NCBI GenBank assembly: GCA_009843525.1
Contig: VYDH01000014.1
Coordinates: 92,752 to 156,751 of the forward strand
Direction of reading: 5' to 3'
DNA from: Acidimicrobiales bacterium
GTDB lineage: Bacteria; Actinomycetota; Acidimicrobiia; Acidimicrobiales; Poriferisodalaceae
DNA length: 64,000 bases
The position numbers were made by a program, and so were the translations under genes. This document shows positions 24,852-32,956 of the stretch, piece by piece (the stretch's first letter is position 1; each line of letters begins with the position of its first letter). Below the pieces are notes generated by a model, which saw only the letters and a list, made by a program, of their open reading frames with translations, was not told the DNA's origin and made no database searches.

Positions 24852-25238
24852 ATGGCGCAGGCGCAGAATGGCTCTTCGGACGAGGTCCTGTCCTACATGC
24901 GAGACATGGAGAGTCGTCTGCATGAGCGACTCGATCGCGTGGATGGCGACGTGGCCGGACTGAAGACCGACATGTTCGAAGTCAAAGGCGATGTGGCCGG
25001 ACTGAAGACCGACATGTTCGAAGTCAAAGGCGATGTGGCCCAACTGAAGACCGACATGATCGAAGTCAAAGGCAACGTGGCGCACCTCACGGAGGATGTG
25101 ACCCTGCTCAAGACCGATCTCACCCAGGTCAAGGTCGACGTAACGCAGATCAAGAGGGTCATCGGCGGAACGCGAATCGAGACTCAAGTGGTGGTCGATG
25201 CCGTCGCCGATCTCTATGGGCGGCAGCCGGGAGCCTGA
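24852..25238 (+). CDS. Coiled-coil repeat protein, hypothetical
   Basis: A 128-residue protein almost entirely predicted coiled coil. From residue ~33 it is built of 14-residue repeats (GDVAGLKTDMFEVK, GDVAGLKTDMFEVK, GDVAQLKTDMIEVK, then more divergent). Hydrophobic residues recur at heptad-like spacing. The C-terminal RVIGGTRIETQVVVDAVADLYG breaks the pattern and could be a docking segment. No catalytic motif. The next gene starts one base after its stop and encodes a PD-(D/E)XK-like nuclease-fold protein, so they probably act together. Similar tandem-repeat coiled coils occur widely in unrelated proteins, so a family name is not justified. Confidence 0.8.
   Translation: MAQAQNGSSDEVLSYMRDMESRLHERLDRVDGDVAGLKTDMFEVKGDVAGLKTDMFEVKGDVAQLKTDMIEVKGNVAHLTEDVTLLKTDLTQVKVDVTQIKRVIGGTRIETQVVVDAVADLYGRQPGA
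24948..25073 (+). repeat. Three tandem 42-bp repeats inside the coiled-coil gene
   Basis: Units at 24948-24989, 24990-25031 and 25032-25073 encode 14 residues each. The first two are identical except for a C/T in the first codon and the third differs at a few bases, so expansion is recent. A degenerate fourth unit follows. Confidence 0.9.
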
Positions 25239-25239
25239 C

Positions 25240-26199
25240 ATGGCTACCGCAGCAAAGAAACGGACATTCGAGGAGATCTTCGACGGCGCGCTGCAGAAGC
25301 ACGAGCGTCGTGATGCAATGCCGCAGGAAGAGCAGTGGGCCGGGGACCTGTTGAGTTCGATTCTCGGTGCCAGCGAGTGGCTCGCGCGTGATGTGCCTGG
25401 AGACCCGTCCGGCCAGCACGACTTCGATCTCGTGATGCCCGACGGCAGGCAGATCGCAGTGGAGGTCAAGACGTACACCTCCCCCGAGGTCGCCGAGTTC
25501 GACGCCCTGCGCAGCGAACTCAATCCGGTCCCAGCACCCTCGCTTCGCGACGGATGGCACCTCGACTTCGACCTGTCCAACGACGAGGCGGCTGATGAGA
25601 CTGTCGCCGTCCCATTCTTGAAGGACGCCGTCCCGCGACTCGAACCGATCCTCGCCCGCATCGAGAGCGAGGGGTTGCAGCAGGCGGTTGTCAACTTGGC
25701 TGACCCGCATGCGCGCGCGAACGCGCCAGAACACTCGATCTGCGACGAGCTGCGCTCCCTACGACTCCGGCGTGCATTTCCGGCACCTTGGATGGACTCC
25801 GGTCGGATTCACCTCGGCCGGGCCGAGGCTGTCATGTGGTACGGGCCGGACAGCATCGCCGAGGCAGTGGAGTCCATTCTCTCACGAGTCCACTCCAAGC
25901 TCCTCAAGTCCAAGGAAAACGGCGCGGACGAGCGTCACCTGTTCGTGTGGGTTCCGCCCGGCGCGCCTCGCAGCGAAGAGGCCAGACTTGCCACGGCGAC
26001 AGCACCGCCAAGCCCTCGTTGGCTGCCACGCACGGCTGACTTGCGCGGTCTCGACGCAGCGTGGGTCGCCCGCCTCTGCCTGCCCGCGGCACGGCAAGAG
26101 GTTGAGGGTTACTCGACGCCCGTGTGGCAGCTCACGGATGCGGGCTGGCGCTGCTGGACTCGCAATTGGCAGTCGCTGGATTCAGCGTCAGCTTCTTGA
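25240..26199 (+). CDS. PD-(D/E)XK nuclease-fold protein, hypothetical
   Basis: A 319-residue soluble protein. Near residues 50-85 it shows an acidic helix (EEQWAGDLLSSILG) followed by HDFDLVMPDGRQIAVEVK, that is Asp...Glu-x-Lys, the catalytic pattern of the PD-(D/E)XK restriction-like fold. The remaining ~230 residues (with a helical middle and WVPPGAPRSEEARL) are not recognised. ATG 25240 lies one base after the coiled-coil gene stop, arguing for translational coupling. In the defence-rich context it could be the effector of a two-gene system; a housekeeping role is possible. Nuclease activity is inferred from the motif. Confidence 0.7.
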   Translation: MATAAKKRTFEEIFDGALQKHERRDAMPQEEQWAGDLLSSILGASEWLARDVPGDPSGQHDFDLVMPDGRQIAVEVKTYTSPEVAEFDALRSELNPVPAPSLRDGWHLDFDLSNDEAADETVAVPFLKDAVPRLEPILARIESEGLQQAVVNLADPHARANAPEHSICDELRSLRLRRAFPAPWMDSGRIHLGRAEAVMWYGPDSIAEAVESILSRVHSKLLKSKENGADERHLFVWVPPGAPRSEEARLATATAPPSPRWLPRTADLRGLDAAWVARLCLPAARQEVEGYSTPVWQLTDAGWRCWTRNWQSLDSASAS

Positions 26200-26218
26200 C
26201 CCCGTCCGGCTGGGGACC

Positions 26219-27661
26219 CTATGGCGATTCGGCGGTGACGGTCTTGGGAGGGAAGTACAGGCCGTCCTGAATGGCGCGGTCGCCGAGAGGCTCGGATAAC
26301 GCGATCGTCACTGATGTCGGCGGGTTGCCGGGGCAGTTGGCGCCACCGGCCACAGGCACGACTGCGAACGCCACCACGACCGCTTCGTCGGTCTCGACGA
26401 CTTGGGGTCCTCGCAGCGCGTCGCCCATCTCGCGGCCGTTGGCACAGCCCTGCTCGGTGACCAGCACTGTGACCTCGGTGGCTTCGGCGCTGGGCAGGTT
26501 GTCGGGGTCGAGATGCACCTCGACACGGCCGAGGCCCTCTGGCAGCACCACGGCAGGTTCGCAGCGCCGTCCCGACGATTCCCCGGCCCACAGCCAGCGG
26601 TCGCCGCGCCGCTCGACCGCGGCGAGTTCTTCCCATTCGCCTCCGTCCAGCACGAACCATGCCAAGTCGTCGCCGATGTGAACAACGGCCCAATCGCCCA
26701 AGGGCAGCGGTCGAGGCGACGGATCGGTCTGGCGCGCTTCGAGTTCCTCCAAGAACGCATCGACGGCGGGGTGATCCACCTCGTCGACCGGCTGCCAGTC
26801 GATCAGTTCCGAGTACGGCATCGGCGGCGCTCCCCAGCACTCCACGACAGGATCGGGGTCGCTGAGGTCGGGCAGCACCATCAGCGCACCGTCCGGCGAT
26901 GGTGCTGTGATCGTCAAGTCGATGCACACAGCATCGAGACCCGGCGGTGATGGCACAGCGGCAGCGATCTCCGCCAATCCGCCAGGCGGCGGGTTCTCGA
27001 CCCACACAGTGACCCGGTTCCGCTTGACGCCGATGCCGTACCCGTAGATGCCGAGATCCTGATCCCACGTCGCGGCGCTGATCTGCTCCTCGGCCGCAAT
27101 CAGCTCGCGCTCGGAGAACCTGACCTGCACCACTTCGAGCACGAGATCGTCGCGCTGCCCCAGCGGACGCAGGTCGTCGACATCGCCGTACTCGGTAGAC
27201 GGCGGCAATGCCGCAAGTGCCGCCGCGTGCGTCTCCACGTCGTCGGTGAAGCCGACGATCATCGTGCCGCCGCGGTCGCGGTCGAGCCAGTAGCCCCCGT
27301 ACGTATCGAACTGGCCGCCGTAGTCCACGACCGCCGCCGCGAACCCCGACGGGTAGTTCTGGGTGGTGCGCAGTGGACCCTGTCGGCGCGCCGTGATCTT
27401 GCTGACGTCCTCGCAATCCGCGAGGCCCGACCCGTCGATGCCCGCCGGAACGGCGCCGGCACCGTCCGCAACGGCGGAGCCAGCAGCGGCATCTGTGCTG
27501 ACGGCGCCGCCAGTCGTCGCCTCAGCCCTCACCGATTCCGTTTGACCGCCGCTATCGACGTGCGTTCCCCCGCCGCAGGCACCCAACACAGCCGCCAGTG
27601 TCACGGCCGCCAGCGCCTGAACTGCACCCGGCACTCGGCGGCGGTCCATCCGCTGCGCCAT
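26219..27661 (-). CDS. Putative lipoprotein, function unknown
   Basis: A 480-residue secreted lipoprotein. A positively charged start (MAQRMDRRRVPG) and hydrophobic stretch end in the lipobox VLGAC, with lipidated Cys at ~29. A low-complexity Ala/Gly/Thr linker to ~residue 75 precedes a globular domain rich in Asp, Pro and Val, without a motif I recognise. ATG 27661 has GGTGG upstream and the same start is conserved in the duplicated fragment at 28633-28728; ATG 27673 is the alternative. It converges with the nuclease-fold gene and is divergent from the RHH antitoxin. Confidence 0.75.
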   Translation of the reverse strand: MAQRMDRRRVPGAVQALAAVTLAAVLGACGGGTHVDSGGQTESVRAEATTGGAVSTDAAAGSAVADGAGAVPAGIDGSGLADCEDVSKITARRQGPLRTTQNYPSGFAAAVVDYGGQFDTYGGYWLDRDRGGTMIVGFTDDVETHAAALAALPPSTEYGDVDDLRPLGQRDDLVLEVVQVRFSERELIAAEEQISAATWDQDLGIYGYGIGVKRNRVTVWVENPPPGGLAEIAAAVPSPPGLDAVCIDLTITAPSPDGALMVLPDLSDPDPVVECWGAPPMPYSELIDWQPVDEVDHPAVDAFLEELEARQTDPSPRPLPLGDWAVVHIGDDLAWFVLDGGEWEELAAVERRGDRWLWAGESSGRRCEPAVVLPEGLGRVEVHLDPDNLPSAEATEVTVLVTEQGCANGREMGDALRGPQVVETDEAVVVAFAVVPVAGGANCPGNPPTSVTIALSEPLGDRAIQDGLYFPPKTVTAESP

Positions 27662-27769
27662 GCCACCAAACATACGTCAGCCAGCTTCCCTGCTATGCGC
27701 GGACCGTACGCTGAGCGGCGCAGCGGTCGACATGATCACGGCTCCGACGACTGTATGACAATGACGTGA

Positions 27770-27775
27770 TACGCT
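27770..27775 (+). promoter_or_regulatory. Putative -10 box before the first toxin-antitoxin module
   Basis: TACGCT (TANNNT) ends eight bases before ATG 27784. The same hexamer precedes the serine hydrolase gene at 53621. Confidence 0.4.
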
Positions 27776-27783
27776 CTGACGCC

Positions 27784-28065
27784 ATGAGCATGCTGACTGT
27801 CAGGGTCACGCCCGAACTGGAGGCCCGGCTCGGCGCGGAAGCTCGAAGGCTTCACACGACGAGATCGGACCTCGTCCGTCGACTCCTCGAGGACGGCCTC
27901 GACATCGCCGAAGACGCGTCGACCGAAATCACCTGTGCCGATCTCATGGGCAACCTCATTGGCTGCGTCGACTCTGGGATTCCTGACTTGACAACTAATC
28001 CGAAGTATATCGAAGAAGCAATCGTTGCAGACTACGAGCGTGACCTCCGCAGGCTCGCTCCTTGA
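27784..28065 (+). CDS. Ribbon-helix-helix antitoxin
   Basis: A 93-residue protein with an N-terminal RHH DNA-binding domain: strand MLTVRVTPELEARLG, then two helices (EARRLHTTRSDLVRRLLEDGL). The C-terminal part (YIEEAIVADYERDLRRLAP) would wrap the toxin. It overlaps the start of the PIN toxin gene by 26 bases, the usual VapBC layout. It should repress its own operon. An upstream in-frame ATG at 27766 is less likely because it overlaps the -10 box. Confidence 0.85.
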   Translation: MSMLTVRVTPELEARLGAEARRLHTTRSDLVRRLLEDGLDIAEDASTEITCADLMGNLIGCVDSGIPDLTTNPKYIEEAIVADYERDLRRLAP

Positions 28066-28468
28066 CACCGGGCCGCTCGTCGCCGCGTTGGACAGACGCG
28101 ACCCCCTCCACGAGTGGGCGGCGCAGCAGTTGAGGTCGTTGCAGCCTCCGCTGCTGAGTTGCGAGGCCGTACTGTCAGAGGCCGGCTATCTGATGCGGCG
28201 CTCCGGACTTGACGAGTCGCTTCCACTTGGCTGGGTCACCTCGGGCACGCTGCAGCTTGAACCTTCTGTGCCTTCCGTCCGCGAGTCCGGCGTTCTGCGA
28301 CGGCTCATGGAGCGCTACAGCAACGTGCCGATGTCGTTTGCGGATGCCTGCATTGTCCGGCTGGCGGAGCGCAACCCCGGAGCGCATCTGCTTACGTTCG
28401 ATTCCGACTTTCGCATCTACCGAACGGCCGACGGGCGAGCCATCCCGCTCCTCACGCCCGGTCAATGA
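28040..28468 (+). CDS. PIN-domain toxin (VapC-like ribonuclease)
   Basis: A 142-residue PIN domain. The acidic site is visible as LLDTGPLVAALDRRD (first Asp), SCEAVLSEAGYL (Glu), SFADACIVRLAE (Asp) and LLTFDSDFRIYR (last Asp). Such toxins cut tRNA or rRNA in an Mg-dependent way and are neutralised by the RHH partner. GTG 28040 is chosen; TTG 28025 is also possible. Length fits the family (130-145). It is followed by a transposase remnant. Confidence 0.88.
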   Translation: MTSAGSLLDTGPLVAALDRRDPLHEWAAQQLRSLQPPLLSCEAVLSEAGYLMRRSGLDESLPLGWVTSGTLQLEPSVPSVRESGVLRRLMERYSNVPMSFADACIVRLAERNPGAHLLTFDSDFRIYRTADGRAIPLLTPGQ

Positions 28469-28495
28469 GCCGCGTGTCGTGCCCGGCCGCGCCGC

Positions 28496-28555
28496 CGAGC
28501 GCACGGCTTCACCAACTACGAGAACTTCGAAGCCCGCGGCCTGCTACGAACCTGA
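28496..28555 (+). pseudogene. Possible transposase C-terminal remnant
   Basis: In the frame ending at TGA 28553-28555 the peptide RAHGFTNYENFEARGLLRT is read. It resembles the conserved end of ISL3-type transposases (a-x-GFxNFxNYxxRxLL). Nothing upstream continues it, since the PIN toxin gene ends at 28468. This would be a short scar of an insertion sequence. With under 20 residues, chance similarity cannot be excluded. Confidence 0.35.
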
Positions 28556-28632
28556 CCCCGCCGAGCCCAGCACACCGGACCCCACGAAAACACGAAGGCT
28601 CCCGAATTTGGGCGATCACCGCCGTCGGGCGT

Positions 28633-28728
28633 TCCGCCGCCGCAAGCAGCCAGCACAGCCGCCAGAATCACGACTGCCAGCGCCTGAACCGCACCCGGCA
28701 CTCGGCGGCGGACCATCCGCTGCGCCAT
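28633..28728 (-). pseudogene. Lipoprotein 5'-end fragment (partial duplicate of the 26219-27661 gene)
   Basis: The first 32 codons read MAQRMVRRRVPGAVQALAVV...LAACGGG, nearly the same signal peptide as the complete lipoprotein gene, and the DNA similarity continues over the ~20 bases upstream. After the GGG the frame diverges into unrelated sequence and stops at 28516. It lies 85 bases from the second toxin-antitoxin module, as the full gene lies ~120 bases from the first. The 28469-28812 gap holds only this and the transposase scar. Confidence 0.7.
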
Positions 28729-28812
28729 GCCACCGAGCGTAGGTCAACCGGCCTCCCCGCAGCGCGCAGCAGGCCCACTGAGAGCCGCACTATGTGATGC
28801 CATGATGTCACC

Positions 28813-29061
28813 ATGAGAACGGTCATCACGTTGCCGGATCATCTCCACGCCGAGGCGAAGCGGCGCGCTGCGGAACAGGGGATCAGCTTCGCGGAGTTCG
28901 TGCGGCGGCTGTTCGACCGCGAACTCAGCGCAGCAGAGCCTCAAGGCGACCTTGATGCAATTTGCGCAATAGTGCAGGGCGAACCGTTTGACATGGCCGC
29001 AGACGGAAAGGCCATCGTGGCTGAAGCCGTTGCGGCACAGCACGAGCGGCACCTTGACTGA
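28813..29061 (+). CDS. Ribbon-helix-helix antitoxin
   Basis: An 82-residue protein starting MRTVITLPDHLHAEAKRRAAEQG, an RHH/Arc-type DNA-binding domain of VapB antitoxins. The acidic second half (DMAADGKAIVAEAVAAQHERHLD) is the likely toxin-binding tail. It ends 16 bases before the PIN toxin gene. It is not closely similar to the first antitoxin, so the two modules are not simple copies of each other. Confidence 0.85.
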   Translation: MRTVITLPDHLHAEAKRRAAEQGISFAEFVRRLFDRELSAAEPQGDLDAICAIVQGEPFDMAADGKAIVAEAVAAQHERHLD

Positions 29062-29077
29062 CCGCCGAGCAGGGCGC

Positions 29078-29497
29078 ATGGGACTCTGCTTCGTCGACAC
29101 TTCTGCGTGGCTGTCCATGGCTGTCGCCTCAGAGTCGTCGCACACGCGGGTCAGAGCAGCGCTTCGTGAGCGGCAAGGTCGCCTGCTGACGACCGACCAT
29201 GTGCTTCAAGAGACATGGTCCGTGATGAAGCATCGTCATGACCGATTCGTCGCTGAAACTGCGGTGAACGCTATTCGCAGGGGAAACGCCCGAGTCGAAG
29301 CCTCACTGCTGGGCGATCTGGAGGCCGCGGCGGCGATCGGGCTGGCGTTCAGCGATCAGGACTTCTCGCTTGCTGATCGAACTAGTTGGGCGGTGATGGA
29401 ACGGCTGGGCATCACCGAGGCGGTCACGCTCGATCGCGACTTCCGGGTGTACCGCTACGGCCCAGGAAGGCGCAGAGCATTCCGCATCGCACCTTGA
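29078..29497 (+). CDS. PIN-domain toxin (VapC-like ribonuclease)
   Basis: A 139-residue PIN protein: FVDTSAWLSMAV (Asp), TTDHVLQETWSV (Glu), FSDQDFSLADRTSWAVMERLG (Asp residues) and VTLDRDFRVYRYG at the C-terminus. The order and spacing match VapC toxins that target structured RNA. ATG 29078 is chosen; an upstream TTG overlapping the antitoxin stop is possible. The gene ends 36 bases before the convergent DNA methyltransferase gene. Confidence 0.88.
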   Translation: MGLCFVDTSAWLSMAVASESSHTRVRAALRERQGRLLTTDHVLQETWSVMKHRHDRFVAETAVNAIRRGNARVEASLLGDLEAAAAIGLAFSDQDFSLADRTSWAVMERLGITEAVTLDRDFRVYRYGPGRRRAFRIAP

Positions 29498-29533
29498 CGC
29501 CGCGGGTCGCCTCTCGCCACCGATGTATGCAAG

Positions 29534-32500
29534 TCAGCCGGTGCTTGGGACCCGGAAGACCTTCATTACTTCGTCGCCGAGGTGGTTGACGACCTTGACG
29601 GCGATGTGGCCGGTCTCGGGGGCCGGGAACGGACGTGAGGTGTCGCTGTGCAGGGTTGCCCAAGCGTCCTCGTCGATCTCGGCCCGGAGCGTGGTCTTGA
29701 GCGACTTGTAGGGGTCGTTGGCGCCGAGGAAGTAGGCGTGGCGCACGAAGAAGCTCTCGTGGTCATAGTCGGTGTCGACGAACCAGCAGGCGATCCCGTC
29801 GGTCTCATCGCTGCGGACCTCGCCGGTCGAAGGGTCGAACACGTCGATCCCCCGGAGCCTGACGCGGTACTGCATGGCGCCTTGGTCTTCTGCGCTGGCG
29901 GCGGGGCCGGCTTGGTCGGACGACACCGGGAGCAGCTCGATGTCGGGTTCGCCGAAGATCACGAACAGGTTGCCGCTGCCGGTGGTCTTGAGCTCGTTCG
30001 CCATGTGCAGGTCGGCGTTCATCCTGGCCTTGAGCACCGGCGTCGGGCCCGACCTGATGAAGGCGGACGCCTGCGCGTCGTAGCTGAATGCACAGGAGAC
30101 CAGCATGTCGAAACCGGCCTCTGCTGCCTCGCGGGCAGCGGCCACGAGATCGGGGCGTGTGACGGTGCCGAACTCGGGACCGACGAAGACCGCCGCCCGG
30201 CGGGTCGCCGCCACGTCGTCGCCCAAGTCCGTCGGCGGGCGGGCCTCAGGGTCGTCGTCCAAGCTGTCTGAGTCGTCTGGCGAAGCGGCCGATCCCTCGA
30301 CGAAGGTGCCCTCGGCACAGATGTAGTCGCCGGGCCACGGCTGCAGCGAGACGAAGTCGATGCGATCTGCCTTGTGCGCCTGCTGCACGCCCGCCGCCCG
30401 CAGGTTGTCGAGGATGATCGACACGAAGTCCTGCGGTGACTGGCCCTTGCTCCGTGCCTCGGCAACTGGGTCGATCAGCTCGTCGTCGGCGTCGAGTCCC
30501 AGGTAGCGATGCGGCGAGATGCTCTCTACGGTGAACGGTCCGGCGACGCGCACCTTCGAGTTGTCCTCGTATGGCTTGTCATAGAGGTACTCGAAGTCGG
30601 CCTTCGCAGCGATGGACTCGTCGATTGCCTGCTGCCGCTCGAGGCGGGCCTGCCAGAACTTCTCGTGCGGCTCAGCGGCGTCGGCCGGCCAGTCCTCGGG
30701 CCGCTCGCGCGGCGCCTCCCATTCGAGCAGACCGCTCGCAGGGGCCTTCTCGCCCGATGGCAGCGAGACCGTGACGTCTGCCGACAACGCGAAGTCGATC
30801 TGCTGGCCCTTCCGGCCTCCGATCCCCACTTCGAACGGCGACGGCGGGCTGGCACGCAAGGCCGCATTGAGATCCGCAAGCGCAGCCTCAACTGCGGGCT
30901 GGCGCTGTTCGTAGATCACATCGATCTCGGTGTTGTTGGCGATCGAACGCAATGTGATGTGCGGAACGCGTTCGTAGACGAACCCCTGCCTCACGTCGCC
31001 GTACGTCGGCGCATCAGGCGGTTCTGTGTGACTGAGGGCGGCTTCCTTCTCTCGCCCTTCTGCACTGTCTGCCAACAGGTAGTACGGATAGCGAGCGCCC
31101 ATGAGCCGCGCCCGCGCCAAGGCCAGCGCGACTCGCGAAGTGTCGATAGTGATCCACCGCCGACCCCACTGCTCCGCCACATACGCCGTGGTGCCCGATC
31201 CACAGGTCGGGTCAAGCACCAGATCGCCCGGATCGCTCGCCATGAGGAGGCATCGTTCGACGATCTTTGCATTTGTCTGAACGACGTACACCTTGTCGTC
31301 GGTGAAGTTGCCGGTCCCGGTATCGGTCCATACGTTTCCGTGGGCGGCCACTTCGGAATCACTGTGAAAGCGAACGTATTGGATTGAATTGGCCGCTACG
31401 TGTATCCGGCCGCTTCGGCCGAGCCGCAGCATTCCAGTGGGATAATTCGCCTTCCAGTGAGAATTCTTCGGCCAACTATCGTATGGCAACCCTTGCCACG
31501 AGAATGGTTGCGGCGCACGAGCCCTGTTCTGCGAGATGAGGTTGTCCGGCTTGTACGGCCTCGCATCTTCGGGCGCCGCCAGTTCGCCACTTCGTTCCGC
31601 AGCCTTGACACCTCGATGGCTGAAATCAGGAAAGAGAAGCCATCTGGCATTACCCTCACCTAGCTCAAATTCCTTGCGATAGCGGAGAGATTTTGCGCGG
31701 CCTGTGCTCCTGTTCTTGGCGAACCAGATGATGTAGTCGCAGACATTCCCGATCCAACTGGCGTCAAAACCGCTCGTCGTTTGGATCGAAATGGTGCTAA
31801 CGAAGTTGTCGGCACCGAATATTTCATCTAGTAGTGAACGGACTCGGTGAACATTTTCGTCGCCGATCTGAACGAAGAGCGAACCGGTTTCCGTCAACAG
31901 ATCACGAGCTACTGTCAGGCGATCACGCAGGTATGTCAGATAGGTGTGTATGCCGTCACGCCATGTGTCTCTGAAGGCTCGCACTTGCTCAGGTTCACGG
32001 GTGATGTGGTCAGCCTTGCCGTCACGCACGTCACGGCTCATCGTCGACCATTGGAAGTTGGAGTTGAACTTGATGCCGTAGGGCGGGTCTAGGTAGATGC
32101 ACTGCACCTTGCCGCGCAGGCCCTCGCGCTCGGCGAGGCTTGCCATCACCTGCAGGCTGTCGCCGAGGATCATGCGGTTCGACCAGTTCATCTGGTGCTC
32201 GTAGAACTCCGTCTTCGCGTCGGCGTTCGGAAGCCCATTGAAGTCGGCGAACAACTCGATCTGGAAGCCAGCGTCAGCAGCGGCCTGCTCCACACTGCGC
32301 TGCGCGCCCAGCCGCCGCAGGTCTTCCACCAGCGACTTGGGGTGGATCTTCTCTTGGATGTACAGCGGCGGCGCTTGAACCACCAAGTCGGCCCAGTCGA
32401 CGGTGTCCTTGCCTCGCCACACCAACTGCGGGTCAAGATCACGGTTGCGTCTCTCGTACGCCACCTGCAGCGGGTGGTCGGCGCCAACCCGATCCTGAGT

Positions 32501-32590
32501 CTGGAACTCCGCCGTAGGAATATTCAGCCGCGACGACTCATCATGGCTGAGGTTGTCGACCTCTTTGCGCTTGGCGGTCCGCTTCGCCAC
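29534..32590 (-). CDS. Type III-like DNA methyltransferase (Mod)
   Basis: A 1018-residue adenine-N6-type methyltransferase of the beta class: catalytic DPPY at 168-171, then a target-recognition region (~250-410), then the SAM-binding DPTCGSGTT at 460-468. The C-terminal ~500 residues are largely unrecognised, with a domain including VDTDYDHESFFVRHAYFLG near the end. GTG 32590 follows the hepT stop by three bases, so it belongs to the res-hepT-mod operon. It would protect host DNA and give specificity to the Res subunit. Base composition drops noticeably in the recognition region (31380-31900). Confidence 0.9.
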   Translation of the reverse strand: MAKRTAKRKEVDNLSHDESSRLNIPTAEFQTQDRVGADHPLQVAYERRNRDLDPQLVWRGKDTVDWADLVVQAPPLYIQEKIHPKSLVEDLRRLGAQRSVEQAAADAGFQIELFADFNGLPNADAKTEFYEHQMNWSNRMILGDSLQVMASLAEREGLRGKVQCIYLDPPYGIKFNSNFQWSTMSRDVRDGKADHITREPEQVRAFRDTWRDGIHTYLTYLRDRLTVARDLLTETGSLFVQIGDENVHRVRSLLDEIFGADNFVSTISIQTTSGFDASWIGNVCDYIIWFAKNRSTGRAKSLRYRKEFELGEGNARWLLFPDFSHRGVKAAERSGELAAPEDARPYKPDNLISQNRARAPQPFSWQGLPYDSWPKNSHWKANYPTGMLRLGRSGRIHVAANSIQYVRFHSDSEVAAHGNVWTDTGTGNFTDDKVYVVQTNAKIVERCLLMASDPGDLVLDPTCGSGTTAYVAEQWGRRWITIDTSRVALALARARLMGARYPYYLLADSAEGREKEAALSHTEPPDAPTYGDVRQGFVYERVPHITLRSIANNTEIDVIYEQRQPAVEAALADLNAALRASPPSPFEVGIGGRKGQQIDFALSADVTVSLPSGEKAPASGLLEWEAPRERPEDWPADAAEPHEKFWQARLERQQAIDESIAAKADFEYLYDKPYEDNSKVRVAGPFTVESISPHRYLGLDADDELIDPVAEARSKGQSPQDFVSIILDNLRAAGVQQAHKADRIDFVSLQPWPGDYICAEGTFVEGSAASPDDSDSLDDDPEARPPTDLGDDVAATRRAAVFVGPEFGTVTRPDLVAAAREAAEAGFDMLVSCAFSYDAQASAFIRSGPTPVLKARMNADLHMANELKTTGSGNLFVIFGEPDIELLPVSSDQAGPAASAEDQGAMQYRVRLRGIDVFDPSTGEVRSDETDGIACWFVDTDYDHESFFVRHAYFLGANDPYKSLKTTLRAEIDEDAWATLHSDTSRPFPAPETGHIAVKVVNHLGDEVMKVFRVPSTG

Positions 32591-32593
32591 CGG

Positions 32594-32956
32594 TCAAGCC
32601 TCCCCGTGTTCCGTCAGAATGCCGTGAAGCACTTCGATGAGTTGCGGCACCTTGACGGTCACCGTGTGCCAGATCGATTCTTCGTCCAGACCTTCATAGT
32701 TGTGAGCGATGCGGTTCCTCACGGCACGGATGTCGGACCACGGGACTGCGCCAAGCTCATCCCGAGCCGACGGGGGCACCCGGCTGGCCGCCTCGGCGAT
32801 GACGACCAGCTGCATCAGAGCGGCGTCGTACACGACCGCGCCGACAACGAACTCAGCTTCCGTTGCTCCCCGGACATGTTCCTGGGACTTCTCAGCAGCC
32901 TCAACCATGCGTCGGATATAGGGCAGCCAATCGACGGGCTCGACGCATCTATACAT
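32594..32956 (-). CDS. hepT: HepT-like HEPN ribonuclease toxin
   Basis: A 120-residue all-helical HEPN (DUF86/HepT) protein. The catalytic pattern R-x4-H-x-Y is present as RNRIAHNY (Arg80, His85, Tyr87). In studied MntA-HepT systems this protein is an RNase silenced by AMPylation of the Tyr by the MNT partner. Here the partner domain is the C-terminus of the Res protein, whose gene ends inside this one (8-base overlap). It sits between res and mod in one operon. ATG 32956. Confidence 0.85.
   Translation of the reverse strand: MYRCVEPVDWLPYIRRMVEAAEKSQEHVRGATEAEFVVGAVVYDAALMQLVVIAEAASRVPPSARDELGAVPWSDIRAVRNRIAHNYEGLDEESIWHTVTVKVPQLIEVLHGILTEHGEA

Noticed and set aside
24948..25073. 42-bp direct repeats as a CRISPR array
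   Set aside because: Units are contiguous without spacers, in frame, and encode coiled-coil repeats.
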